The notes: generated by a model from the sequence alone, not told the origin. Numbered from the stretch's first letter, positions 19,647-27,526 are shown. The stretch is DNA of 64,000 nt from Streptomyces qaidamensis (GCF_001611795.1 NZ_CP015098.1:930001-994000), one strand, 5' to 3'. Numbers and translations: made by a program.

Positions 19647-21227
19647 CTACCAGCGCCATTCCTGCTGGCCGTACAGGTGGCCCGCCTGGATGCCGCGGCC
19701 CTTGCACCAGGCCATGAACTCGTCGATCTGCTTGATCTGGTACGTGTCCTCGGTGTACGTCGTCGCCATGACGTGGCCGAGCCAGGGCTCCTCGCCCATC
19801 GCGTAGACGTACGCCTCCTTGGCTCCGAGCTCGACCATGATGTCGGCGGCCTGAGCGGCGTTGGAGCCGGACAGCTTGCGGGAGTTGCTCATCTTCTTCG
19901 TGACCGGCTTGGTGAGCAGCGCCTGGTAGAGCCAGGTGAGCGGGGCGCCGTCGCACTCCATGCCGAGGAAGGCGATGTCCGCGGTGCCCAGGTGGCGCTG
20001 GACGTAGCGGTACAGCATCGGGTCGATGCCCGAGGAGTCCGCGCCGATGTAGACCTTCTTGCCGGCGAACTCCGCCCAGTACGTGGACTTTCCGCGGATG
20101 TCGAGGTCGCAGTGCTCGCCGAGGAACGGCGTCGCGGTGATCTTGCCGCCGGGGAACTCCACCTCGTCGAAGTCGTCGACCTCGACGACCGGGAAGCCCT
20201 GGTGCTTGAGCATGAGCGCCATGGACGGGTCGGCGAGGTTGCCGCGCGAGGAGCGGGGGACGACGATCTGGCCGACCCGGCCGCGCAGCTGGAGCAGGGT
20301 CTCCAGGACGATGTGGTCCTGGTGGCCGTGCGTGATCAGCACGAGGTCGATGTAGTCGGGCAGGTCGTCGAGGGTGTACCGGTCGCCGGCGGTGTTGTCG
20401 GCGCTGATGAACGGGTCGGTGACGACGGCGGCCTCGGGCGACTGGAGGACCAGGCAGGCGTGGCCGAAGTAGCGGATACGGCCGCCCGCGTCGATGTGCC
20501 GGTCCTCCGCCAGGCTCGGCCGGTCGCTCAGCATGCCGGACAGCTGCTTGGTCTGGGCGTCGTCGAGTTCGAGGGCCTCGCGGAGCTTCGCGAGCGTCGT
20601 GGGCTGCACCCGGGCCTTGAAGAGCGCCTCGAGCCCGGCGTGGCGGAACGGGATGTCCAGCTCCAGCACATCGGGCGAGGGCAGTCGCGGCGTACTGAGG
20701 ATGAACGGCCGCTCGATGCCGGTCTCGAAGGACAGCTGCACCGACTGGCGGTCCTCCTGGTAGACGTCGCTGTGGTAGGCCAGCGGCTCCATGAAGCGCA
20801 TCTGGGCCTGGTTGTCGGTGTCGTACGCCAGCTCGACGAGGCCGGCGAGCTCCTCGGGCAGCTTCGGGTACAGCGGGGTCAGGTCGAACCCGGTGGCGTT
20901 CGCACGGAGCAGTTCCTGCCCCTCGGCGATCGCCTCGGCGAAGCGGATCATGGCGGCCCGCTCGCGCTTGATGGTGGCCAGCAGGTCGCGCACCTCGTCG
21001 GCGCGCTCCTCGGCGATGTTGACGAAGTAGCCGCCGCGCAGCTCGGGGTTGACGCTGGCCGCCACGTGGACCTTCGGGGACTGGAGGTACGACTCGAGGA
21101 GCGGTACCTGCAGGAAGGCCAGGTTCATCGCGGCCTGGACGGGCGCCAGGGTGTGCGGCCAGACGTAGAACCGGTCCACCAGTGGTTCCACGATGGCCTT
21201 GGATCGCAAGTACAGCTCGTCAGACAT
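19647..21227 (-). CDS. CmlA-like diiron beta-hydroxylase of carrier-bound amino acids (MBL fold)
   Basis: Predicted 526 aa, close to CmlA of chloramphenicol (~532). ATG at 21227 has GGAGG ten bases upstream. Residues ~1-240 are an alpha/beta domain without metal motifs, as in CmlA. The C-terminal metallo-beta-lactamase fold holds HGHQDH (H300, H302, D304, H305), GEHCDLD (E371, H372) and GADSSG (D397), with spacing like the CmlA diiron ligands. CmlA enzymes hydroxylate the beta-carbon of an aminoacyl group on an NRPS T domain; homologues make beta-hydroxytyrosine, beta-hydroxy-Asn or beta-hydroxy-Asp. Likely targets here are the Tyr-type or Asp module. A simple hydrolase is less likely given length and context. 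A 12-bp stem-loop lies between it and the upstream gene. Confidence 0.8.
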   Translation of the reverse strand: MSDELYLRSKAIVEPLVDRFYVWPHTLAPVQAAMNLAFLQVPLLESYLQSPKVHVAASVNPELRGGYFVNIAEERADEVRDLLATIKRERAAMIRFAEAIAEGQELLRANATGFDLTPLYPKLPEELAGLVELAYDTDNQAQMRFMEPLAYHSDVYQEDRQSVQLSFETGIERPFILSTPRLPSPDVLELDIPFRHAGLEALFKARVQPTTLAKLREALELDDAQTKQLSGMLSDRPSLAEDRHIDAGGRIRYFGHACLVLQSPEAAVVTDPFISADNTAGDRYTLDDLPDYIDLVLITHGHQDHIVLETLLQLRGRVGQIVVPRSSRGNLADPSMALMLKHQGFPVVEVDDFDEVEFPGGKITATPFLGEHCDLDIRGKSTYWAEFAGKKVYIGADSSGIDPMLYRYVQRHLGTADIAFLGMECDGAPLTWLYQALLTKPVTKKMSNSRKLSGSNAAQAADIMVELGAKEAYVYAMGEEPWLGHVMATTYTEDTYQIKQIDEFMAWCKGRGIQAGHLYGQQEWRW

Positions 21228-21278
21228 GGGTGCCCGTCCTCCAGAGAATCGCCTGAATCAATGCCGAATGGTCAAAGA

Positions 21279-21324
21279 GCCGCGGACGGCGAACGGCCCG
21301 CGCAGGAGGGCGGCCGTCCGCGGC
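21279..21324 (-). terminator. Stem-loop between carbamoyltransferase and cmlA-like genes
   Basis: GCCGCGGACGGC (21279-21290) pairs perfectly with GCCGTCCGCGGC (21313-21324) over a 22-nt loop, starting 7 bp after the carbamoyltransferase stop. There is no U tract. It may act as a partial terminator or protect the 3' end of the upstream transcript, lowering expression of the Hpg/Dpg genes relative to the first four genes. Confidence 0.45.
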
Positions 21325-21330
21325 GGTTCG

Positions 21331-22287
21331 TCAACTGCGCTTGGCCTGGGGCGCTTTGCCGCCCACGACCCATTCCAGTACGGCCATGGCGCTGGTCAGC
21401 TTCATCTCGGCCTGCTGCCAGGCGATCGAGCGCGGGCCGTCCAGGACCGCGCCGGAGACCTCCTCCCCGCGGTGCGCGGGCAGGTCGTGCATGAACGTCG
21501 CTTCCGGCCAGCGCGCGAGGAGCCGCTCGTCGATGTGGAACGGGCGGAACCGCTCCCGCCAGTCGGGGTCCGCCTTGACCGTGCCGGTCGTCTGCCAGCG
21601 CGTCGTGTAGACGACGTCCACGTCGCTCGGCAGGTCGTCCGTGTCGTGGACCTCGCGGACGCCGCTGCCCGCCTCGGCCGCCCGCTTCGCGGCCGCGTCC
21701 AGCACCTGCGGGTCCAGTCCGTAGCCGGCCGGGGTGGCGAAGGTGATGTGGCAGCGCGGGATGTGGGAGATGCCGTGGGCGAGGGCGGACGCCGTGTTGT
21801 TGCCCTCGCCAAGGTAGAGCACGGAGATGCCTTCGAGTGAACCGAACTGCAGGAGCATCGTGGCCAGGTCGCACACACCCTGGGTCGGGTGCTCCTCGGC
21901 CGCCATGGCGTTGATCACGGGCAGCCGTCCGGCGTCGGCCATCTCCCGCAGGTCCTCCAGCGGTCCGGACGTCCTCGCGACGAGCGCGTCCAGCATGGAT
22001 CCGAGGATGCGTCCGGTGTCCCTGACCGATTCTCCGGTCGCCGTCTGGAGATCGTTGGGCCCGTACGTGATGGGAAACCCGCCGAGCCGCACGACGCCGC
22101 TCGTGAAGGCGGTCCTGGTCCGCGTCGACGTCTTGGCGAAGAGGACGCCGACCAGTTTGTCGCGCAGGGGCCTGTCGTGCGCCGTGCGGTCGAGGAAGAG
22201 CTCGCGGGACCTGGCGACCAGGCCCTGCAGTTCCTCCCGGGTCAGTTCGGACAGCGTCAGCAGCCCGCGTGCCTCGGTGGACATCAT
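21331..22287 (-). CDS. Divergent carbamoyltransferase (ornithine carbamoyltransferase superfamily)
   Basis: Predicted 318 aa. Two adjacent ATGs (22287, 22284) overlap the stop of the SbnA-like gene and follow AGCGGAGA; the first is chosen. The carbamoyl-phosphate site is intact: STRTRTAF (~52-59) and HPTQGVCDLATM. The amino-acid side is not that of ornithine carbamoyltransferase: the usual DxxxSMG motif is replaced by TTRWQTTG, and the catalytic HCLP is MHDLPAHRGEEV, with Asp for Cys. It should therefore carbamoylate a different amine or hydroxyl. In viomycin/capreomycin clusters such an enzyme acts after diaminopropionate formation, giving a beta-ureido amino acid, and the 4-bp overlap with a SbnA-like gene fits that. 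An amino-acid side-chain ureido group is the leading guess. Confidence 0.75.
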   Translation of the reverse strand: MMSTEARGLLTLSELTREELQGLVARSRELFLDRTAHDRPLRDKLVGVLFAKTSTRTRTAFTSGVVRLGGFPITYGPNDLQTATGESVRDTGRILGSMLDALVARTSGPLEDLREMADAGRLPVINAMAAEEHPTQGVCDLATMLLQFGSLEGISVLYLGEGNNTASALAHGISHIPRCHITFATPAGYGLDPQVLDAAAKRAAEAGSGVREVHDTDDLPSDVDVVYTTRWQTTGTVKADPDWRERFRPFHIDERLLARWPEATFMHDLPAHRGEEVSGAVLDGPRSIAWQQAEMKLTSAMAVLEWVVGGKAPQAKRS

Positions 22288-23300
22288 TCTCCGCTCTCGC
22301 CCAGGGCGCGGTAGACGACGGCGCCGCCCATCCCGGCTGTGGTAATCCCCTGGGCGGTCCGCCAGTCGGCGTGGTAGATGGTCGTCCGGTAGCGGTCCGC
22401 TCCGTCGGGGCAGAGGCACACGAGCTCGTCGATCTCCGGGTCCTGTCGGAACATTCGCAGTGCGGCAGCCACGGTCGCCCCGGAACTGCCCCCGACGCCG
22501 ATGCCGGCCTCTTCGGACAGCCACAGGCAGGCCGACACCGCCTCGGCGGCATCGACGTACTGCACGGTCGCCGTCGCGGGGTCCAGGAAGCTCGACGGAC
22601 AGCTCGCCCCGATCCCGGACAGCAGCCGCCGCCCGGATGTGCGGCCGAGCGCCGCGGATCCGTGCACGTCGACACCGACGAGGCGCCAGTCCGCGCCGGT
22701 CGCGTCGACGAACCGGGTCAGGCCGGCGAGCGTGCCGCCCGTGGAGACGGGGACCAGGACCGTCGCCGGACCCGGCACCTGTCGCATGAGTTCGGGTGCC
22801 GTGCTCTCGAAGTGGGCGTTCGGGTTCGCCTCGCTCCGGTACTGATTCGTCCAGACAAGGCCGGGACGGATATTCAGCTGTTCCTTGACGTATCGAATAC
22901 GGTTGAGCAGAAATCCGCCGGCGGCATCCGGCTCCTCGATCACCTGCACCCTGGCTCCGAGCCCGCGCATCCGATCGATGAAGAATACGCTGGTGCGCGG
23001 GTCGACGACAGCGGTGAACGGGACACCACGAGCGGCGCATTCGGCCGACATGGCGACGCCAAGATTTCCCGATGTCGACTCGATGACGCCGATGTCTTTG
23101 TCGATGCGGTCGGCCACATGCTCGATCAAAGAGACGGCGATGCGGTCCTTCAGCGAACCAAAAGGATTCTTCGATTCGAGCTTGAGTCGCAGCCGCCGCG
23201 TCTTCCCGTTCACGTCCAGGGAAACATCCACCATCGGGGTGTTCCCGACCGGTGAGCACACAGGGTCCGCAGATTTCACAGCCCTTGTCATCAGCGACAT
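22284..23300 (-). CDS. SbnA-like PLP-dependent beta-replacement enzyme (cysteine synthase superfamily)
   Basis: Predicted 338 aa; ATG at 23300, with a second ATG at 23291 that has a better ribosome binding site. PLP lysine lies in NPFGSLKDRIAVSLIEH, the substrate loop is ESTSGNLGVAMS, and the phosphate-binding loop STGGTLAG. The SGNLG form and the length match SbnA/VioB-type enzymes, which join O-phosphoserine (or O-acetylserine) with glutamate on the way to 2,3-diaminopropionate, rather than housekeeping CysK (TSGNTG). A SbnB/VioK-type dehydrogenase, needed to release diaminopropionate, is not in the window. Translational coupling to the carbamoyltransferase suggests the two enzymes act on one non-proteinogenic amino acid. 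Confidence 0.75.
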   Translation of the reverse strand: MSLMTRAVKSADPVCSPVGNTPMVDVSLDVNGKTRRLRLKLESKNPFGSLKDRIAVSLIEHVADRIDKDIGVIESTSGNLGVAMSAECAARGVPFTAVVDPRTSVFFIDRMRGLGARVQVIEEPDAAGGFLLNRIRYVKEQLNIRPGLVWTNQYRSEANPNAHFESTAPELMRQVPGPATVLVPVSTGGTLAGLTRFVDATGADWRLVGVDVHGSAALGRTSGRRLLSGIGASCPSSFLDPATATVQYVDAAEAVSACLWLSEEAGIGVGGSSGATVAAALRMFRQDPEIDELVCLCPDGADRYRTTIYHADWRTAQGITTAGMGGAVVYRALGESGE

Positions 23301-23364
23301 CCGATATTCTTGAGTAGCGTGGCGGGTCGGCTCACGGCCCCATGAAGCACCGGATGAGGTTCCG

Positions 23365-23697
23365 TCAGGCGCCGACCGTCTCCACGAGCGCGAGTCGACC
23401 GACCCCCTTCAGAGTGGCCAGATCGATGTCGGCGATGCAGCGCACCGGGTCGCCGTTGAGTGTGAGGGTGCCCTCGACGTGCACGGTGCCGGTCCGGGCG
23501 TCGAAGTCGGCGCCGCTGAGGTCCGATGCCTCCCGGTCCAGACGTATACCCAGATCGGTGCCGCCTCTGGTCTCCGTGAACTTCACGAAGACGGTCCCGA
23601 TGTCCGTCAGTCGGGTGTGCAGTTCCTCGAGCGTGGGCTCGGGTCCGCCGACCTCCACACTCTGTTCCGCGCTCAGGCGCTCGGTCAGTTCGTCCAT
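23365..23697 (-). CDS. Small protein of unknown function (110 aa)
   Basis: Not recognised. ATG at 23697 follows CGGAGAG, and codon usage is that of a real gene. The 110-aa product is acidic, without signal or membrane segment. Residues ~20-40 look helical (PTLEELHTRLTDIGTVFVKF) and the rest alternates charged and hydrophobic residues in beta-hairpin style (TDLGIRLDREASDLSGADFD, GTVHVEGTLTLNGDPVRCIADIDL). It lies 30 bp after another unrecognised small gene and 64 bp before the SbnA-like gene, in the operon controlled by the StrR-type site. It could be a small accessory or carrier-interacting protein for the unusual amino acid. Confidence 0.7.
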   Translation of the reverse strand: MDELTERLSAEQSVEVGGPEPTLEELHTRLTDIGTVFVKFTETRGGTDLGIRLDREASDLSGADFDARTGTVHVEGTLTLNGDPVRCIADIDLATLKGVGRLALVETVGA

Positions 23698-23726
23698 GGT
23701 TCATCTCTCCGATCGAAACGGCCGGC

Positions 23727-24002
23727 TCAGGACGGCTCGGACTCCACGTAGGCGAATGCCAGGTCGTCCGGGATGCTGAATTTCAGAGTGGTCTCGCAGA
23801 ATTCACGCCACTCCGGGGTGTCCTCGGTGAAGAGCCGCTTGTCCTTGTCGACACCGACAGGACTCAGCATGACCGTGAATTCATCGCAGAGGAACACCGT
23901 GGTGTCATCGGCGAGTTCACGCTCTTCGGGCTGTGCCCCGGCAGACCAGCCGGGGAATCCGCGCAATTCAGCCAGTGGGTACGATTTGCAGTACTTCCTC
24001 AT
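23727..24002 (-). CDS. Small protein of unknown function (91 aa), first gene of the precursor operon
   Basis: Not recognised; in particular it is not MbtH, as it lacks the NxExQxSLWP and SLREAM motifs, although its size and place invite that label. ATG at 24002 has a strong GGAGG site. The protein has an N-terminal KYCKSYPLAELRGFPGW segment, three short beta-like stretches (DDTTVFLCDEFTVMLSPV) and a C-terminal EWREFCETTLKFSIPDDLAFAYVES. There are three Cys, and no signal peptide or membrane span. It is the first gene after the StrR-type operator at 24165-24215, so it should be made early and strongly. A role with the adjacent 110-aa protein and SbnA-like enzyme is inferred only from linkage. 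Confidence 0.72.
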   Translation of the reverse strand: MRKYCKSYPLAELRGFPGWSAGAQPEERELADDTTVFLCDEFTVMLSPVGVDKDKRLFTEDTPEWREFCETTLKFSIPDDLAFAYVESEPS

Positions 24003-24164
24003 CGGAACCTCCGGAAGCAGGCCGACAGCGGACGCGCCACATTCAGCACCCGAGGGACCGTCCCGGACGGTCTATCCGAATGCTGCACAACGCAATACGT
24101 TTTTGGGCGCCCTCAGCGTACGACAACCGTGCCTGCCCATCCATGAGTCCAAGCACAGAGAAAT

Positions 24165-24215
24165 GGCGGTCCCGTGTCCAACTGGCGCCTTCGCGCAGTT
24201 GAACACAGGACCGCC
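24165..24215. promoter_or_regulatory. StrR-type operator inside a 51-bp inverted repeat
   Basis: The core GTCCAACTG-N11-CAGTTGAAC (24176-24204) differs from the StrR consensus GTTCRACTG-N11-CRGTYGAAC at one base. The symmetry continues outward: the two 20-bp arms (24165-24184 and 24196-24215) match at 18 of 20 positions, with GGCGGTCC at one end and GGACCGCC at the other. It lies about 160 bp upstream of the first gene of the precursor operon and 37 bp after the last ABC transporter gene, so it may also form a terminator hairpin for that transcript. Confidence 0.8.
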
Positions 24216-24252
24216 TTACCCGCCCGGGGGATTAGCGGGTAGCCTGGTGCGC

Positions 24253-25029
24253 TTATACGTCTCGCAGGCGCAGCATCGCGCCGCCGACGGCCAGCGCGCC
24301 GGTGGCCCACAGGGCCACCACGCCGAGACCCTCCCAGGGGCCGATCGGGAGCCGGTCGATGCCGATCGTCGTCTGCACGGAGAGGCCGGCCGTCATGGGG
24401 GCGATCTGCTGGAGCAGCCGCTGCCAGTCCGGGTCCGTGATCACCTGGGTAAGGATCGGGAAGAAGAACAGCAGCCCCAGCACGATCCCGATCGCCGTCG
24501 CCGAACTCCGCACGATCAGCGCGATACCGAGACTGAGCAGCCCGATCAGGGCGAGGTACAGGACGGATCCCGCGGCGGCGCGCAGCGTCACCGAGTCGGC
24601 CAGTGACATCGCCTCGTAGCCGTGCGCCTCGGTGAAGCCACGCCCCGGCTGCACCATCCCGCCGATCAGCAGGGACCCGACGACGGCGACGGCACCCGCC
24701 GCCACGATCACCCCACTGAGCACGACCGCCTTCGAGAACAGGACGGTCAGCCGGCGCGGTACCGCGGCGACCGTGCTCTGCATCATGCCCGTGCTGTACT
24801 CGTTGCCGACCATCAGCACCGCGACGATCGCGACGACGACCTGACCGACCATGACACCGGTGAGGCTGAGCTTCGTGGCGTCCTCTCCGCAACCCAGGGC
24901 GTCACACCGGGAGGTCATGGCCACCGCCGCGCCGACCGCCAGGGTCAGCGCCACGGCACCGAACAGCAGCCACGCGTTGCTGGTGTCCGTCCGCAGCTTC
25001 GTCCACTCCGCGCGCCCTGCGTACCTCAT
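24253..25029 (-). CDS. ABC-2 type transporter permease (small subunit)
   Basis: Predicted 258 aa; ATG at 25029 overlaps the stop of the upstream permease (ATGA). Six hydrophobic segments are visible (around 19-37, 60-85, 98-125, 150-175, 178-200, 230-250). After a cytoplasmic RAEWTKLRTD start, the segment MVGNEYSTGMMQSTVAAVPRR is the usual signature of Streptomyces ABC-2 permeases. It is the third gene of an ATPase-permease-permease set placed between the NRPS and the precursor operon, probably the exporter of the peptide. Substrate assignment rests on position only. Confidence 0.82.
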   Translation of the reverse strand: MRYAGRAEWTKLRTDTSNAWLLFGAVALTLAVGAAVAMTSRCDALGCGEDATKLSLTGVMVGQVVVAIVAVLMVGNEYSTGMMQSTVAAVPRRLTVLFSKAVVLSGVIVAAGAVAVVGSLLIGGMVQPGRGFTEAHGYEAMSLADSVTLRAAAGSVLYLALIGLLSLGIALIVRSSATAIGIVLGLLFFFPILTQVITDPDWQRLLQQIAPMTAGLSVQTTIGIDRLPIGPWEGLGVVALWATGALAVGGAMLRLRDV

Positions 25030-26570
25030 GCGTCCCTCCGTCGGATCAGGACCAGGGCGCCGACGAAGGCGGCCGCGGCGTAGGCGCACAGGACGGCGAA
25101 GCCCGCCCACGGCGCCAGCGGGAAGTAGCCGTGCATCGGCGAGTAGACCGTGACGACCTGGTCGTAGTGGGTGACGGTCTGCTGGATGCCGAACCCGGCG
25201 GCCGGTGTGACCTTCAGGAGCCAATCCGAGGCCGAGGGCGGCAGGACGGACGCGGTGGCGAGCAGATAGGGCAGCACCATGCTGACGACCACCACCGTGA
25301 TGGTCACGGCGCTGCGCCGCAGGATCACTCCGACCGCCAGGGCGAAGACACTGGCCGCAGCCAGCAGCAGGCCCGTGCCCACGATGACCCTCAGCTCGGT
25401 CGAGGACGGCACCGTCAGCACGGGAAAGCCGTTCGCCAGAGACCGTGACGCACCGAACGGCACCATGAACGCGGCGGCGATCGTACCGGCGAGGAAGGCG
25501 GCGCAGCCCACCACGAGTGCCTTCGACACCAGCACGCTTCCTCGGCTCGGGCTGGCCGCGAACGTGACGCCGATCAGCCCCCGGCGGTACTCGACGGTCA
25601 TGTAGCCCGCGGCCACGACGACCATCATGATCAGTCCTGCGAATGCGCCGACGAGGAAGTTGGAGAGAATGCGCACGCCGCTCGCCGCCGGCCCGCCGAC
25701 CACCGGCGCGATGTCGCCGGCCCCGGTGATGCGGTAACCCCCGTCGGACCGGACCGCTTCGCCCTTCGTCGTCTGGCTGTAGCTGCCGCTCGTACCCGCA
25801 CCGTCGCTGACCTGCCGGTTCTGCCAGGCGTCACCGCTCCACCCGCCGCTCAGGGTGGGCGCGCCGAACGTGCCGGTCGCGACAGCGGGGTTGAACCCCG
25901 TTCCCGTACCGGTGTCCTCCGTGGCGGACGGTGAGGCCACGAACAGGCCGACCTGCGGCGACTCGGAGAGTCCGGAGAGGCGGGCCGAGCCCACCTCGGT
26001 CCACGCGTTGCCGTCCGTCGACTGATAGCCCGTCAGGGTCTCGCCGGAGCGCTCCAGTCGGAGCCACCGCGGTGCCTCGGCCGACACCGCACCGGGAAGT
26101 CCCGCCTTGTCGTGCGTGTAGTCGTACTGCATCCGCACTCCGTGGGCCCCGGTGACCATCATGGCCGCGTACGACGACCCCGGCTCGAGGGAGTCCTTCA
26201 CGATGATGCCGGCCTTGGCCCAGGGCGCGAGACCGGGCTTGTTCTCCGTGGGAGACGCCGCGACCTGACCGGTCAGCGAGGAAACCGACACCGTAATGCT
26301 GCCGTCGCCCTTCAGCGGCTGGTGCACGAAGTAGAAGGCGTCGTTGACCGCATGGCCCGAGGGGCCGACCGGCAGCTCCGACGCGCCGCCGCCGTTGCTC
26401 TGGGCCGTCGCGAGCAGACCGACCAGGCAGGTGACGACCAGCGCACCGACCGTGCTGAGCACCCAGCCACGCACGGTCCGGAACTTGGTCCATTCCGCGC
26501 GCAGCACGCGCCCGAAGCCGCCGCGTGCCGGCCGGCTGGTGGCGGGCGGCGGCGAGAGGGTGGTGGTCAT
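25026..26570 (-). CDS. ABC-2 type permease with large extracytoplasmic beta-sandwich insert
   Basis: Predicted 514 aa; ATG at 26570 overlaps the ATPase stop (ATGA). After RAEWTKFRTVRGW and a first membrane segment (~36-54), a ~230-residue soluble region follows (~60-290). It contains GSITVSVSSLTGQ, AKAGIIVKDSLEPGSSYAAMMVTGAHGVRMQYDY and PRWLRLERSGETLTGYQSTDGNAWTEVGSARL, a DUF1349/concanavalin-like beta-sandwich of the sort seen in glycan-binding proteins. Five more membrane segments follow, with TVEYRRGLIGVTFAASPSRG typical of ABC-2 permeases. The insert should sit outside the membrane and could bind cell-wall material or the exported peptide. The protein is about twice the length of its partner permease. 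Confidence 0.82.
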   Translation of the reverse strand: MTTTLSPPPATSRPARGGFGRVLRAEWTKFRTVRGWVLSTVGALVVTCLVGLLATAQSNGGGASELPVGPSGHAVNDAFYFVHQPLKGDGSITVSVSSLTGQVAASPTENKPGLAPWAKAGIIVKDSLEPGSSYAAMMVTGAHGVRMQYDYTHDKAGLPGAVSAEAPRWLRLERSGETLTGYQSTDGNAWTEVGSARLSGLSESPQVGLFVASPSATEDTGTGTGFNPAVATGTFGAPTLSGGWSGDAWQNRQVSDGAGTSGSYSQTTKGEAVRSDGGYRITGAGDIAPVVGGPAASGVRILSNFLVGAFAGLIMMVVVAAGYMTVEYRRGLIGVTFAASPSRGSVLVSKALVVGCAAFLAGTIAAAFMVPFGASRSLANGFPVLTVPSSTELRVIVGTGLLLAAASVFALAVGVILRRSAVTITVVVVSMVLPYLLATASVLPPSASDWLLKVTPAAGFGIQQTVTHYDQVVTVYSPMHGYFPLAPWAGFAVLCAYAAAAFVGALVLIRRRDA

Positions 26571-27520
26571 CGTCCGGCCTCCCCGGTGACGACCCCGCGG
26601 TACTGCACGGAGTCCCGGGTGAGCTCCATGTAGGCCTCCTCCAGGGACGCACGGTGCGAGGACACCTCGGAGAACGGCACCGCGTGCGAGCCGAGCACGG
26701 ACACGACGTGCTCGGCCGACAGGTCGGTGACGCTGATCGTGTCGCTCCCGGTCGAGCTCACCGTCGCGCCGGCCCGCGCGAGCACGTCCATCGCCTGCTG
26801 ACGGGCGGACGTGCGCAGGGTGACGCGCCCCTCGGACACCGACGCAAGCAGGTCCTGCACGCTCATGTCGGCGACGACCTTGCCGCGCCCGACGACGACC
26901 ACGTGATCGGCCGAGTCCTGGAGCTCACTCATCAGGTGGCTGGACACCAGCACGGCACGGCCCTGTTCGGCGAGCGACGCCAGGAAGCCCCGCATCCACC
27001 TGAAGCCCTCGGGGTCCAGGCCGTTGAACGGCTCGTCCAGCATGAGCATCGGTGGGTCGCCGAGCAGCGCGGCCGCGATACCCAGCCGCTGCCGCATGCC
27101 CAGGGAGAAGCCACCGGCCTTGCGCCCTGCCACGTCCTGGAGGCCGACCCTGCGGATCACCTCGTCCACCGCGGCGGTGCCGAGCCCCTGCGAGTGCGCC
27201 AGCCACAGCAGGTGGTGGCGGGCCGTCCGGCTCGGCTGCACGGCGGCCGCGTCGAGCAGCGCGCCGACGTGCTTCAGCGGAGTACGCAGCGTGTGGTACG
27301 GGCGCCCGCCGACCAGCGCGCTCCCCTTGTCCGGCCTGTCCAGCCCGAGGATGACACGCATCGTCGTCGACTTACCGGCGCCGTTCGGACCGACGAAGCC
27401 GGTGATCTGCCCCGGCCTGACGGAGAACGACATGCCGTCCAGTGCCTGAGTGCTGCCGAAACGCTTGTAGACGTCCCTGACCTCGATCACGGCCTGTAAC
27501 CCATCGATCGTCTTGTCCAT
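26567..27520 (-). CDS. ABC transporter ATP-binding subunit (DrrA-like)
   Basis: Predicted 317 aa. Walker A is GPNGAGKST, the signature is FSLGMRQRLGIA, Walker B is MLMLDEPFNGLD, and the switch His is in SSHLMSEL. The ~90-residue C-terminal extension after the ATPase core is normal for DrrA-type drug exporters. The ATG at 27520 has no clear ribosome binding site; TAGCCT lies at -12 to -7 relative to it, so the message may be leaderless with transcription starting at the ATG. It is coupled by overlapping stop/start to two permeases and likely powers export of or resistance to the cluster's peptide. The gene follows the terminator of the NRPS and so has its own promoter. Confidence 0.88.
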   Translation of the reverse strand: MDKTIDGLQAVIEVRDVYKRFGSTQALDGMSFSVRPGQITGFVGPNGAGKSTTMRVILGLDRPDKGSALVGGRPYHTLRTPLKHVGALLDAAAVQPSRTARHHLLWLAHSQGLGTAAVDEVIRRVGLQDVAGRKAGGFSLGMRQRLGIAAALLGDPPMLMLDEPFNGLDPEGFRWMRGFLASLAEQGRAVLVSSHLMSELQDSADHVVVVGRGKVVADMSVQDLLASVSEGRVTLRTSARQQAMDVLARAGATVSSTGSDTISVTDLSAEHVVSVLGSHAVPFSEVSSHRASLEEAYMELTRDSVQYRGVVTGEAGR

Positions 27521-27526
27521 GCAAGA

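Noticed and set aside
19647..21227. Calling the MBL-fold protein a beta-lactamase or resistance hydrolase
   Set aside because: Length, N-terminal domain and E/H/D ligand spacing match CmlA-type hydroxylases instead.
21331..22287. Housekeeping ornithine carbamoyltransferase (argF)
   Set aside because: Ornithine-binding motif and HCLP cysteine are replaced, and no arg genes are near.
22284..23300. Housekeeping cysteine synthase
   Set aside because: The substrate loop is of SbnA type and the gene is coupled to cluster genes.
23727..24002. Calling the 91-aa protein MbtH
   Set aside because: Size and NRPS context fit, but the conserved MbtH residues are absent, so it is listed as unknown.
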